Origin: CALDTK01 sp965213735
GTDB taxonomy: Bacteria; Bacteroidota; Bacteroidia; Chitinophagales; Saprospiraceae
DNA: 64,000 bases
Assembly: GCA_965213735.1 (NCBI GenBank)
Contig: CBDCAB010000005.1
Coordinates: 620,001 to 684,000 of the forward strand
Reading direction: 5' to 3'
Positions 25,565 to 34,517 of this stretch are shown here, piece by piece. Under the pieces are notes generated by a model. It did not search any database. It worked only from the letters and a program-made list of their open reading frames with translations, and had not been told where the DNA came from. How positions within the stretch are numbered: the stretch's first letter is position 1; the number at the start of each line of letters is the position of its first letter. The position numbers and the translations under genes are program-made.

Positions 25565-26698
25565 ATGCGCTCATCTCATAGTATGCTCCGAATTTCTCTG
25601 CTCGCCGCCAGCCTGTGTTTGGTTTTGGCGAAAGCTGCAACGGCCCAAAAAGGACAACTCATCACCGACGCCGGCGATGTGAAAGTCCGCACGATCTGGG
25701 AAGGCCTCGACCACCCCTGGGGCATGACCTTCCTGCCCGACGGCGATGCACTCATCACCGAACGAGGAGGCCACTTAAGACGGTGGCTGGCCAAAGACTC
25801 AGCGATGACCGGACCGCTGCAAGGCGTACCAGATGTGTTCGTATTCGGGCAAGGCGGGCTGCTCGACGTAGCCATCGATCCCAACTTTGCCCGCAATCAA
25901 CTCGTGTATATCTCCTACGCCGAATTGGGTAAGGACAGCCTCGCCGGAGCAGCTGTGGGACGTGCAAGACTAGTCGAAAATGCGCTGGAAGACTTCGAAG
26001 TAATCTTTCGCCAAGAACCAAAAGTATCGGGAGGCAACCACTATGGAGGCAGACTCGACTTTGCACCAGATGGCAAACTGTTTATATCTCTCGGCGAGCG
26101 ATTCAAATTCGAGCCAGCGCAAGATTCTACCAATACCCTCGGATGCGTCGTGCGCATCAACAGTGATGGATCAATCCCGCAGGATAATCCATTTGTGGGG
26201 GCTCCAGGCCACGATGCCATCTGGAGTTTCGGGCATCGCAACCTCATATCCGCGGGCTTTCATGCTCCAAGCGGCGACTACTGGGTGGCGGAAATGGGAC
26301 CTATGGGTGGCGATGAATTCAACCGGCCTCAACAGGGGCGCAATTACGGCTGGCCAACCGTTAGCTGGGGCAAAAACTACGACGGCTCAGCAATACCCGA
26401 CCCAACTACCCAGCCACGCTTCGCCGATGCAGCAATTGTTTGGACGCCTACTATCTCACCCTCCGGAATGACCTGCTACATGGGCAACATGTTCCCGGAG
26501 TGGAAAGGCTCGATGCTTATCGGCGGCCTCACCGCCAGTGGAATTGTTCGCGTAAATGTGAACGGCGCACAAGCCACCGAAGTAGAACGACTGCCGCTCG
26601 TGGCCCGCGTGCGTGAAGTTGTGGAAGGCCCAGATGGAGCGGTTTATGTGCTCACCGACTCCGACAAGGGAAAACTGTTGCGCCTGGAAAAGCTGTAG
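25565..26698 (+). CDS. PQQ-dependent sugar dehydrogenase (GSDH / YliI-like)
   Basis: 377 residues from the ATG at 25565 (another at 25583 would also leave a full signal peptide ending AATAQ). The beta-propeller landmarks of soluble aldose dehydrogenases are present: GLDHPWGMTFLPDG, GQGGLLDVAIDPNF, GGNHYGGRLDFAPDGKLF, IWSFGHRN and a MGPMGGDEFNRPQQGRNYGWP-type stretch. It should be periplasmic and oxidise aldose sugars with PQQ; no PQQ synthesis genes are nearby. The signal peptide contains the dispersed word GTTTTGGCGAAAGC at 25622. Confidence 0.9.
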   Translation: MRSSHSMLRISLLAASLCLVLAKAATAQKGQLITDAGDVKVRTIWEGLDHPWGMTFLPDGDALITERGGHLRRWLAKDSAMTGPLQGVPDVFVFGQGGLLDVAIDPNFARNQLVYISYAELGKDSLAGAAVGRARLVENALEDFEVIFRQEPKVSGGNHYGGRLDFAPDGKLFISLGERFKFEPAQDSTNTLGCVVRINSDGSIPQDNPFVGAPGHDAIWSFGHRNLISAGFHAPSGDYWVAEMGPMGGDEFNRPQQGRNYGWPTVSWGKNYDGSAIPDPTTQPRFADAAIVWTPTISPSGMTCYMGNMFPEWKGSMLIGGLTASGIVRVNVNGAQATEVERLPLVARVREVVEGPDGAVYVLTDSDKGKLLRLEKL

Positions 26699-26793
26699 AT
26701 ATTAAGCTCCACATCTTGCTCACACTCAGTCGTGGACACTCCGACCCCCAGAAAACATAGATGCGCGGCCAGGTGGTGTACCTTCGCTACCTG

Positions 26794-28539
26794 ATGTCAG
26801 AGTTCGTCGTTTCCGCTCGCAAGTACCGTCCCGTCCGCTTTGATGAAGTGGTGGGGCAACAGCATGTATCGCAAACCCTCAAAAATGCGCTGCGGCAAAA
26901 CCGTTTGGCCCATGCATTCTTGTTCTGCGGGCCACGTGGAGTAGGTAAGACGACCAACGCGCGCATACTTGCGAAAGTGCTTAATTGCCTCAACGTAAGT
27001 GAGGATTATGAGCCCTGCAATATATGCGCTAATTGTGTAGCATTTAATCAAAACGCTAGTTTCAATATCTTTGAGCTCGACGGCGCATCGAATAATAAGG
27101 TCGACCACATGCACCAGCTCATGGAGCAGGTTCGTGTACCTCCACAATCAGGTCGTAAGAAAGTGTACATCATCGACGAGGTACACATGCTTTCGCAAAG
27201 TGCATTTAATGCGTTTTTGAAGACGCTAGAAGAGCCGCCTGATTATGCTATTTTTATTCTAGCAACTACAGAAAAACACAAGATTCTTCCGACCATTTTG
27301 AGTCGCTGTCAGGTGTATGACTTCCACCGCATCAAACCTGCGGATATGGTTGCTCACCTTGAAGGAATATGTAGTGAAGAAGGACTGACTGCCGAACCTG
27401 AGGCGCTGCACCTCATTGCTGAAAAAGCCGATGGGGCCCTGCGCGATGCGCTCTCGATTTTCGATAGATTGGTGTCGAGTGCCGCCGGAACAGAGTTGAC
27501 CTACGCCCATGCCGCTGAGCAGCTAAACGTGCTGGATCACAGTACTTTTTTTGAAGTCGTCGAGGCGATGCTGCGCGAGGATATTGCCGAATTGTACCTG
27601 CAGTTCGACCAGGTGTTGAGCAATGGGTTTGAAGCTGAACCCTTTCTGGCCGGGCTTTCCAAGCACCTTCGACAGTTGTTTGTCTGTAAGAGTCCGACTA
27701 CCCTCAAGCTCCTGGAGGTTAGTGAGGCGCTGAGGCAACGCTACGCCAGCCAGGCCAGCAAGTGCGACTTGGCGTTTCTGGTCAATGCGCTCAATCTAGC
27801 TGCGGAGTGCGATTTTCGTATCCGGATGAGCACCAACAAGCGCCTTCACGTGGAGCTTTACTTGGTGAAAATGGCGTTTGCACAGCGCACCATCCAACGC
27901 GATGGGATTGCTGTGCCGGGTAGCACGTCGCCAGCGGTTTTGGCGCAAGCAGCTCAAAAAAAAAGTGAGCCGGCAGCATCCAACACTGAGTACATAGCTC
28001 AGCCCGCATACGTGCCTACTAAGCAGGCGGAGACAAATAATGCTAAAGTTGAAGTTGATGAGTTGGGAAAGTCACCGAAAGTATTGCGTGACCAGATTAA
28101 TGGTGCCGCTTCACTAAGTATATCATTTGATGAAAGTGAGGATGAGGATGAGGTTACTACTTTCGTCAAAACCTGTGATCTCTCCCTTGCGCAACTCCAG
28201 GAGGCTTGGAAAGCAGCCGCTGATGCGCAACCTAAACGTATTCGATCCATTATGCGGCGGGCAAAACTCGACTATGCCGATCCTAAACTTACTGCGCGGG
28301 TGGGAAGTTTATTAGCACAAAATACGCTTCGAACAGAAGCCACCAATATTCGCGAGATTAAGGATCAGCTAAATTGCCCGGATTTGAATATTCTTATTGA
28401 ATTTGATGAATCACTTGCGCCCAAAGTTGCGCCTCCACGCAAGGTGCTCGGTGCTTCAGAAAAGTATCAAATCCTCATCGACACCAATCCTCAAGTGGCG
28501 GATCTGACGCAACGCTTCGGACTCAAACTGGATGAATGA
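26794..28539 (+). CDS. dnaX: DNA polymerase III subunit gamma/tau
   Basis: 581 residues from the ATG at 26794, where the family sequence MSEFVVSARKYRPVRFDEVVG begins. Walker A is GPRGVGKT (46-53); the zinc module has C65, C75, C78 and C81; IIDEVHMLS and TTEKHKI follow. It is the clamp-loader ATPase of the replicative polymerase. The C-terminal third is divergent and linker-like, as usual for tau. No slippery A-run frameshift site is evident near the end of the ATPase core, although an eight-A stretch occurs at about 27957. Confidence 0.95.
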   Translation: MSEFVVSARKYRPVRFDEVVGQQHVSQTLKNALRQNRLAHAFLFCGPRGVGKTTNARILAKVLNCLNVSEDYEPCNICANCVAFNQNASFNIFELDGASNNKVDHMHQLMEQVRVPPQSGRKKVYIIDEVHMLSQSAFNAFLKTLEEPPDYAIFILATTEKHKILPTILSRCQVYDFHRIKPADMVAHLEGICSEEGLTAEPEALHLIAEKADGALRDALSIFDRLVSSAAGTELTYAHAAEQLNVLDHSTFFEVVEAMLREDIAELYLQFDQVLSNGFEAEPFLAGLSKHLRQLFVCKSPTTLKLLEVSEALRQRYASQASKCDLAFLVNALNLAAECDFRIRMSTNKRLHVELYLVKMAFAQRTIQRDGIAVPGSTSPAVLAQAAQKKSEPAASNTEYIAQPAYVPTKQAETNNAKVEVDELGKSPKVLRDQINGAASLSISFDESEDEDEVTTFVKTCDLSLAQLQEAWKAAADAQPKRIRSIMRRAKLDYADPKLTARVGSLLAQNTLRTEATNIREIKDQLNCPDLNILIEFDESLAPKVAPPRKVLGASEKYQILIDTNPQVADLTQRFGLKLDE

Positions 28540-28578
28540 GCGCGCTGAGTAAGTTGCGCCCCCTCACGAGCACATCCT

Positions 28579-29751
28579 ATGTATCCCAACCTTTCCTACA
28601 TCCTTCACGATCTGATCGGGACGGCGCGGGATAATGGCTTCGCTATCGTCCAAACGTTTGGACTCTTTCTCGCCCTCGGTACTATCACTGCCGCACTATT
28701 TCTGCGCTGGGACATGAAGCGGCGCACAGCACTTGGCCAGTTTTCGCCTACTCCCACCAAAGTGACTGTCGGCAAGGGTGCCACCTTGTTTGACTACCTC
28801 GGGAGTGCCCTGGTCGGTTTTTTGATTGGGTGGAAGTTGGTGCCGCTGATACGGGGGGTAGAAAATGCGGGGCCAGATTTTATCCTTTCCAGTGCGGGCA
28901 ATGTCGGCGCTGGCCTCATTGGTGCCATACTTTTCGCTGCATATACCTACTATGGGGGTCTGCAGGAGCGAAAAAAATATCCTGCTCCCAAAGAAGTCGA
29001 GACGGTGGTGCAGCCCTGGGAGCGCACCTCGGATATTGCCATTATAGCGGCCCTATCAGGAATCGTCGGGGCCAAAATTTTTGGCATTTTTGAGGTCCCG
29101 CCAAGCTCGATCTCCGACTTCTTTAGGCAATTCTTTAGTGGCCAAGGTTTGGCGATTTATGGTGGACTTATCGCGGGTGCCATAAGCGTGTGGTTGTACA
29201 TGAAAAAGCATGGGCTCGCCTTTTGGCCCATGGCAGATGCCATTGCACCCGGAATGCTGATCGGTGTAGGAGTTGGACGGATTGGCTGTCAACTTGCTGG
29301 TGATGGCGATTGGGGTATTGACAACCTACAGGCGACGCCAGATTGGTGGTTTTTGCCCGAGTGGATGTGGGCGTATCGCTACCCGCACAATGTTATTGAC
29401 CAGGGCGTGCCAATCCCAGGATGCACGGTTGAGCACTGCATGCAACTAGCTAATCCAGTCTACCCGACACCTTTTTATGAGGTAATTATGCTCATCGGCC
29501 TTGGCCTGCTGCTGTGGTCGATGCGAAAGTGGGCCAGTCAGTGGCCAGGTTTGCTCATGGGATTATACCTCATTGCAAATGGCGTAGAGCGCTTTTTGAT
29601 AGAGAAGATTAGGGTTAACGCAGTCTACAATCTATTTGGGTTTGAGCCGACGCAGGCAGAAATTATTTCCGTGCTGTCTGTGCTTGCAGGACTCGGTTTA
29701 TGCGTTTGGACGTATCGTCAAGGCAAGCGGCCGTACCCGATGTGGGTGTAG
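28579..29751 (+). CDS. lgt: Prolipoprotein diacylglyceryl transferase
   Basis: 390 residues, multi-spanning. The Lgt active region is recognisable as YGGLIAG (194-200) and GRIGCQLAGDGDWG (233-246), the Bacteroidota variant of the GRxGNxxNxE signature. Lgt adds diacylglycerol to the lipobox cysteine of prolipoproteins; several lipoproteins are encoded in this window. It is longer than the E. coli enzyme through an insert at about 95-150. It converges with the SDR gene, 18 bases between stops. Confidence 0.9.
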   Translation: MYPNLSYILHDLIGTARDNGFAIVQTFGLFLALGTITAALFLRWDMKRRTALGQFSPTPTKVTVGKGATLFDYLGSALVGFLIGWKLVPLIRGVENAGPDFILSSAGNVGAGLIGAILFAAYTYYGGLQERKKYPAPKEVETVVQPWERTSDIAIIAALSGIVGAKIFGIFEVPPSSISDFFRQFFSGQGLAIYGGLIAGAISVWLYMKKHGLAFWPMADAIAPGMLIGVGVGRIGCQLAGDGDWGIDNLQATPDWWFLPEWMWAYRYPHNVIDQGVPIPGCTVEHCMQLANPVYPTPFYEVIMLIGLGLLLWSMRKWASQWPGLLMGLYLIANGVERFLIEKIRVNAVYNLFGFEPTQAEIISVLSVLAGLGLCVWTYRQGKRPYPMWV

Positions 29752-29769
29752 GAATGCTTGCACCGCAGA

Positions 29770-31020
29770 TCAATCTATACCATCCAACACTACTTGACCG
29801 TGGCGTCTGCGCGCTTCATCGAGTTCTACATCACCTGGTTCGGTGTAGTCGTGTGTTCGGTTTTGAGCGAAAGCGGACTCATCCGGCGCACCGCCGTGAA
29901 TGCCACTCAGGTTGCGATTGGGGTAGCCATCAGCATCCGATCGGTGGTCTGGATAAACAGTGTGGTCGATGTAACGCGTCTTACCGTCGTAGCTAGTGTC
30001 GAGGTAGTCATCATCTTCATCGCTTTGCTGCTTGCTCCGTAGGAGAAGGGCTGCTCCGGCTGCAGCTAAACCACCCACGAGCACTGCTCCAGCCCATTTA
30101 TTCATGGTGAGCCAGAGGGCTGGACTTACGTCTCGTGACTGGGCCGCAAAGCCACCTTTATAGCCATGGTCGCCAGGTACGTGCTCAAACAGATTGTCAC
30201 GCGCAGCAGGATCGGCGGGCTCATCGGTGAGCTGACGCCTAACCCCAAATTTGCCAAGCTGCTGATCTAAGAGTCCAGGAAAGAGTTTGTTGCCCCAAAT
30301 TGTAGTGAAGGAGGAGGTACCTACAAAGATCTCACGCTCATCATGATCGGCCGCATAAACAATACCTCGCGCGGCCACTTCAGGTTCATAAATGGTGCCC
30401 ATAGGCCGCGGCTTGGTCGGCATTTTATTGCGGGTCAGTTTAAACTGAGTAGTATTTACTGCAGGCAGCTGCACCATCGTTAATTGAATATCTGATCCAT
30501 CATGAATTAGCTCTGCTCTTAGACTATCAAAAAAACCTTGAATGGCATGTTTGGCGCCGCAGTAAGCAGTTTGTAGCGGAATTCCTCGATAGGCTAGTGC
30601 TGAACCTACTAATACTATAGAACCCTTATTGCGCGGGCGCATGCGTTTGAGCGCCTCCATGGTACCATAGACTTGGCCGTGATAGGTCACATCCGTTACC
30701 CGACGAAACTCCTCTGGCGTCACTTCTTTAAGCGGTGCGAGGTAGCTAACCATGGCATTGTTGATCCACACATCGATTGGTCCAAAAGCAGCCTCAACTT
30801 GAGTCGCAGCCTGCTCGATTTGCTTGGGATCAGCGACATCACACACGCAGCACACAGCCTCACCACCAAGTGCTTCGACTTCACGTTTTGCGCCCTCAAG
30901 GCCATCAATGTTACGGGCGAGTAGCCCGATGCGCGCACCGCGTTTGGCGAATTCGTGAGCAGTAGCGCGACCTATACCAGCGGAGGCACCTGTAATAATG
31001 ACGGTCTCTGAGTGTAGCAT
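29770..31020 (-). CDS. Short-chain dehydrogenase with C-terminal membrane anchor
   Basis: 416 residues. The first 250 are a classical SDR: cofactor motif TGASAGIG (10-17), NNAMV, catalytic serine in VGSALAY, and YCGAK (Y and K of the active site). The extra 150-residue tail has one hydrophobic segment (WAGAVLVGGLAAAGAALLL) and an acidic, low-complexity end. Substrate is unknown. It is divergent from an ArsR-like regulator, which may control it. The tail contains the dispersed word as GTTTTGAGCGAAAGC at 29860. Confidence 0.88.
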   Translation of the reverse strand: MLHSETVIITGASAGIGRATAHEFAKRGARIGLLARNIDGLEGAKREVEALGGEAVCCVCDVADPKQIEQAATQVEAAFGPIDVWINNAMVSYLAPLKEVTPEEFRRVTDVTYHGQVYGTMEALKRMRPRNKGSIVLVGSALAYRGIPLQTAYCGAKHAIQGFFDSLRAELIHDGSDIQLTMVQLPAVNTTQFKLTRNKMPTKPRPMGTIYEPEVAARGIVYAADHDEREIFVGTSSFTTIWGNKLFPGLLDQQLGKFGVRRQLTDEPADPAARDNLFEHVPGDHGYKGGFAAQSRDVSPALWLTMNKWAGAVLVGGLAAAGAALLLRSKQQSDEDDDYLDTSYDGKTRYIDHTVYPDHRSDADGYPNRNLSGIHGGAPDESAFAQNRTHDYTEPGDVELDEARRRHGQVVLDGID

Positions 31021-31104
31021 GTGAATACCTTTAGCTACCTAACCGCAAATGCGCCGGGCATGTTGAGCAGAAGAGGTAACGTAGGCCAAAGATATGCAAA
31101 ACAT

Positions 31105-31134
31105 TTTGTTGTGCAACATTTTGTGTTATATTTG
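31105..31134 (+). promoter_or_regulatory. Bacteroidota-type promoter with overlapping palindrome
   Basis: TATATTTG at 31127-31134 fits the -7 consensus TAnnTTTG, with TTTG at 31105-31108 as -33 element (18 bases apart). Between them lies TGTTGTGCAACA (31107-31118), arms of 5 bp, and ACATTTTGT is present twice. A regulator bound here would block the promoter, so autoregulation by the HTH protein just downstream is likely. Confidence 0.55.
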
Positions 31135-31157
31135 CAGCAGCACAATCGAAATGCACT

Positions 31158-31493
31158 ATGATCGCTCTCATTCCACGCCCTGATGCGCCTTTTAGGCCAG
31201 CGGATGCTTTTCACGTTCTGACTAATAACTCACGCCGCCGCATGCTCAATTATCTGCGGAGCCACGGCACGACCGGAGTCATTGCTTTGGCCGATGAGCT
31301 AGGGCTTAGCACGTTAAAGGTGTATCACCACCTCGATTTACTAGAGCGGGCGGGATTGGTGCGCTTTCGCAAAACAGCTGATGAAACGCTCGTTACGTTT
31401 CGGCCGCTTTCCTGGGCTCGGCTCAAACGGAAGTGGCAATCAGGCTATGAGGCTGGTCAGGGTTTAATTCGAGGAGGCCATAATTTCGGGTAA
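31158..31493 (+). CDS. ArsR-like winged-helix transcription regulator
   Basis: 111 residues with one winged helix: LTNNSRRRMLNYLRSHG, then recognition region LADELGLSTLKVYHHLDLLERAGLV, then a wing (FRKTADETLVTFRP). No metal-binding cysteines were seen, so the signal is unknown. It is divergent from the SDR gene with a shared 137-base intergenic region containing a palindrome. Its last 30 bases overlap the 3' end of the OmpA gene on the other strand. Confidence 0.85.
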   Translation: MIALIPRPDAPFRPADAFHVLTNNSRRRMLNYLRSHGTTGVIALADELGLSTLKVYHHLDLLERAGLVRFRKTADETLVTFRPLSWARLKRKWQSGYEAGQGLIRGGHNFG

Positions 31494-32366
31494 TTCTTCG
31501 CAAGGTTGTGGCTCATAGCTCGTTATCTCGAATTCCGTGCGTCGATTGTTCTGGTGTTTTTCTTCGGAGCATTCAACGCCATCGCTGCATTCGTTAACGA
31601 GCTGGCTTTCGCCAAAACCCTTGGCCGTAAATCGTGAGGCAGCAATGCCATTGTCGATCAGATAATCCACTACGCTCTGGGCACGCCGTTGACTCAAGTC
31701 TTTGTTATAGGATTCAGTGCCGCGAGAATCGGTGTGACTACGAAGTTGTATATCCAGCCCAGGAAGCATTGCGAGTGCACGCACTAACTGATCGAGTTCT
31801 CGCTTTGACTCGGGCCGCAAGGTGGATTTATCGAAATCGTAGAAGATATTGTCAAGATCGATAATATTACCAACCTCTAAAGGGCTCAACAAGAATTCAG
31901 CTTTAAGAATATGATCGGAAACTTTACTGTCGAGCGCATCGTCATAGGTAAATAAGCTAAAACCCTTGACACACATTAGCGTTGGCTCACCGTCGCTGCC
32001 GCAATCATTGATGGTGGCGCCAGTAGAGAGGTATTTCGGGTTACAAGTTTCTATGCGGTAAGCGCCTTGAAAAGGAAGATTTACAGTCAAAAAGCCGTAT
32101 TGATCTGTGACACCTTTAGCCACGAGATTTCCGCTGGGCAAATCATAAACTGCTACCTGCACATCATCAATAGCTTGGGGATTATCCTTGGCTTTAGTCT
32201 GTAGGATCAGCTGCAAAATCGAGTCTTCGTCCGTTTTCAGCACATCATCTTTGACGGGCACAATCGAAGGATCTGGCGTGCCAGGGAGTTGTGGCGTCTC
32301 CTGTGCGGTAGCAGAAGTACAAATCGCGCACAGCGTCATCGCAAGCAGGAGGGTGAAAGGTTTCAT
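31464..32366 (-). CDS. OmpA-family outer-membrane/peptidoglycan-binding protein
   Basis: 300 residues from the ATG at 32366, which begins a signal peptide ending TAQE. A CNA-B/carboxypeptidase-like beta domain (about 60-130, VYDLPSGNLVAKGVTDQYGF) precedes the OmpA domain (IFYDFDKSTLRPESKRELDQL, then HTDSRGTESYNKDLSQRRA). The C-terminal domain should bind peptidoglycan. The given start removes 15 residues that do not fit a leader. The dispersed word lies in the OmpA domain at 31605. Confidence 0.9.
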   Translation of the reverse strand: MKPFTLLLAMTLCAICTSATAQETPQLPGTPDPSIVPVKDDVLKTDEDSILQLILQTKAKDNPQAIDDVQVAVYDLPSGNLVAKGVTDQYGFLTVNLPFQGAYRIETCNPKYLSTGATINDCGSDGEPTLMCVKGFSLFTYDDALDSKVSDHILKAEFLLSPLEVGNIIDLDNIFYDFDKSTLRPESKRELDQLVRALAMLPGLDIQLRSHTDSRGTESYNKDLSQRRAQSVVDYLIDNGIAASRFTAKGFGESQLVNECSDGVECSEEKHQNNRRTEFEITSYEPQPCEELPEIMASSN

Positions 32367-32449
32367 GTATAAGGCAACGATGCAGCGCGTCTGGCGGTTC
32401 GACAGCGGCATAATATCAATCGGCTTATCTTAGGCAAAAGCTTACCCCC

Positions 32450-33337
32450 ATGAGTGCACTGCTGTTGCTTACGATTTGCCACGCTTGGCTCATGTACCCA
32501 GCTCCCTCGGCGCCAGTAGTTGCCACAGAACCCGCCGCCCTCTACCTAAGTGATGATCAAGGCGCTAGTTGGAAGGCTTTTGAAAATGGTCTTCCGGCCG
32601 GTCTTCAGGTTAGAGATATCATTGAGCACGGAGATGCAATATATCTTACTGCCATGGAGGAGGGTGTATTTAAACTCACCTCTTCTAGTTGTACCTGGGA
32701 GAAAGTTAATGTAGGTCTTCCTCTTGGTGATGAATTTTTATTCTTTCCGACTGCATTTACGGCTACGGATAATTATTTACTACTTGGCACCTTCAATCAT
32801 GGCGTATACTTTTCCGAGGATAAAGGCGAGCACTGGCAGCAAGCTGAGCAAAATATTCCCGACGTTGTTGGATCACTTTACCTTGACGGTGAATATGCTG
32901 TGGCTGGCACGCACAGCGGTTTGTATCATTCTCTTGATGCAGGGAAGCATTGGCAGCCTTTGGGAGAGCTGCTGGGTTACCGTATAAATGCAGTGGCAAA
33001 GCATCATGATATTTTAATAGTTGCCCGTCAAAATGGTGCTGGCATTGTTAAAGATAAGGGGATTATGTGGTCAAATTTGAAAACTGATTATGCTATCATA
33101 CAATTTCTGCAAGAGGGTGAATACCTCTACGCGATTACTGCAAAGCAAGAGGTCTTCCGCACTTTAGATGGCAAGCATTGGGAGAGCAATATGTTTGCTA
33201 TTAAGGGATTGCCCGCCACTAGTCTCGCTTCTGCTCTGTGGAATGGTTATGTCCCTCAGCTAGATACGCAGCAGCCAGCAGGTATAATTACCTCTACTTC
33301 GCGCGGCTGGTTGGTCGGATTGGGTGGGGGGTGTTGA
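32450..33337 (+). CDS. Exported BNR/Asp-box beta-propeller protein
   Basis: 295 residues with a hydrophobic leader. Repeated SxDxGxxW boxes are visible (LSDDQGASWKAF, FSEDKGEHWQQ, HSLDAGKHWQPL, RTLDGKHWES), the pattern of sialidase-type and YCF48-type propellers. With four or so blades it is probably a binding or structural protein; no catalytic sialidase residues were recognised. It is encoded alone. Confidence 0.8.
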   Translation: MSALLLLTICHAWLMYPAPSAPVVATEPAALYLSDDQGASWKAFENGLPAGLQVRDIIEHGDAIYLTAMEEGVFKLTSSSCTWEKVNVGLPLGDEFLFFPTAFTATDNYLLLGTFNHGVYFSEDKGEHWQQAEQNIPDVVGSLYLDGEYAVAGTHSGLYHSLDAGKHWQPLGELLGYRINAVAKHHDILIVARQNGAGIVKDKGIMWSNLKTDYAIIQFLQEGEYLYAITAKQEVFRTLDGKHWESNMFAIKGLPATSLASALWNGYVPQLDTQQPAGIITSTSRGWLVGLGGGC

Positions 33338-33444
33338 AGATGCGTAGAGAATAGCGGCCTCAGCCTAGCATAGTAAAGGGTGAATGGCTGCAGGATGTGC
33401 ATTCGCGCTAAGGTCTCTTTTCAGCTTCCGCCAAAACCAAACAT

Positions 33445-33690
33445 TTAAGTCTCTGGCAAGCGAAACCGAATGGGGCCAGACCATTCTTCGTGGGGATCAA
33501 GTTGTTGCTCGCCTTGTGTAATTATGATGCGACCCTGCTGAGCCAACTTCCTTCCAGCCAAACGTATAGGCTCCATCAGCTCGCGCCAATTATCACCTCC
33601 GAGTTGGCGAGCGACTTCAGAAGGGCAGATTGATTTGCCGAGGCTGCGTTGGTTGAGGAGGTTGATGATGTTCAGCTTGTAGTTGGTCAT
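33445..33690 (-). CDS. DUF3253-family small winged-helix protein
   Basis: 81 residues from the ATG at 33690. The family pattern is present: SLGKSICPSEVARQLGGDNWRELM, then a RLAGRKLAQQGRIIITQG-type segment and a GPIRFRL end. DUF3253 proteins have a predicted DNA-binding-like fold; no function is established. It is encoded alone. Confidence 0.85.
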   Translation of the reverse strand: MTNYKLNIINLLNQRSLGKSICPSEVARQLGGDNWRELMEPIRLAGRKLAQQGRIIITQGEQQLDPHEEWSGPIRFRLPET

Positions 33691-33722
33691 GGGGATACAC
33701 AAACGTACTGTGTGGACATGTG

Positions 33723-33816
33723 ACTAGTCCTGCCGAAGTCGTCCTACCGCGCATGGAGAAATGCGACAGGCAAATGAATTTCTACTGGTATAGCTCGGTA
33801 GAACGACGTCTAGTCT
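33723..33816. repeat. About 95-bp dispersed element, copy 1
   Basis: Bounded by AGTCCTGCCGAAGTCGTCC at the left and CGGTAGAACGACGTCTAGTCT at the right, which are partly complementary (CGTCGTTC-type arms). Related to 40861-40955: both arms and the central GCAGGCAAAT-like block are conserved, the rest diverged. Confidence 0.7.
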
Positions 33817-33863
33817 CACCGCCCAGCGCCTAGCACCTAGCCCCCAGCACCTAGCACCCACCA
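33817..33863. repeat. TAGCACC/CAGCACC heptamer tract
   Basis: Five or six imperfect 7-base units (CTAGCAC, CCAGCAC) directly upstream of the lipoprotein gene. The same units occur at about 25425-25485 and 35225-35375. Confidence 0.85.
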
Positions 33864-33895
33864 CTATCTTTACCTTTACCTAAATTACCATCTCC

Positions 33896-34516
33896 ATGAA
33901 CAGCCGCCGACCACACTCTCGGGCTGCACTACCATGGCTAGTGCTTTTCTGCTGCATGTGTGCAGGCTGTGCTCAACTATTTTTTTCGAGCGAAGAGCTC
34001 AATGCAGTACCTGCTGTCGCAGAAGGATACGAACCCACTTATGCTTCTGCTGGACTTCGACCTTCTCATCGGCTCCGCAATTTCTCAGCTTCCGATACGG
34101 CAGCTCAGTTCTATTCTACTTTGAATGTTTCGACTGCAACCCGCTCTTATCGTGTCTTCGTTGTTTATGGTGATGGAGTTGCTGTTGTCACAAGAGGTGC
34201 AGATGGAACGTTGATTGAGAGCACATTCATACAAATTGCTGGTGTTGTCGATTATCGTAGGTCTGGAGATAAGCTATTCGTATATGCATTAGGTGGCGAG
34301 TTGTTGATGGATTTTAGGAGCAATGAGTTGAACATTGCTTCCACCTGGAGAACTGAGCAAGACTATGACCCCTATAACCCGGTAAGACTTATCTCGAGAA
34401 GAGATGATCCCGCTAGTCTAAAGCCGATCTATATATCGTGCCTTAATTTAGACAGTGTGCAAATTCTGAGGTGGGAGCCTGCAACGCTTTCCGAGCCTGA
34501 ATGCCAAATTTACTAG
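33896..34516 (+). CDS. Lipoprotein of unknown function
   Basis: 206 residues. The leader ends in a lipobox (MCAGC, cysteine at about 25), so the mature protein should be lipidated. The remainder is beta-rich without a recognised family. The next gene starts 1 base after its stop, so they are co-transcribed. Confidence 0.8.
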   Translation: MNSRRPHSRAALPWLVLFCCMCAGCAQLFFSSEELNAVPAVAEGYEPTYASAGLRPSHRLRNFSASDTAAQFYSTLNVSTATRSYRVFVVYGDGVAVVTRGADGTLIESTFIQIAGVVDYRRSGDKLFVYALGGELLMDFRSNELNIASTWRTEQDYDPYNPVRLISRRDDPASLKPIYISCLNLDSVQILRWEPATLSEPECQIY

Positions 34517-34517
34517 T

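Noticed and set aside
27950..27975. dnaX programmed frameshift at the A-run near 27957
   Set aside because: It lies well beyond the ATPase core and no stem-loop or Shine-Dalgarno-like element was evident; too weak to call.
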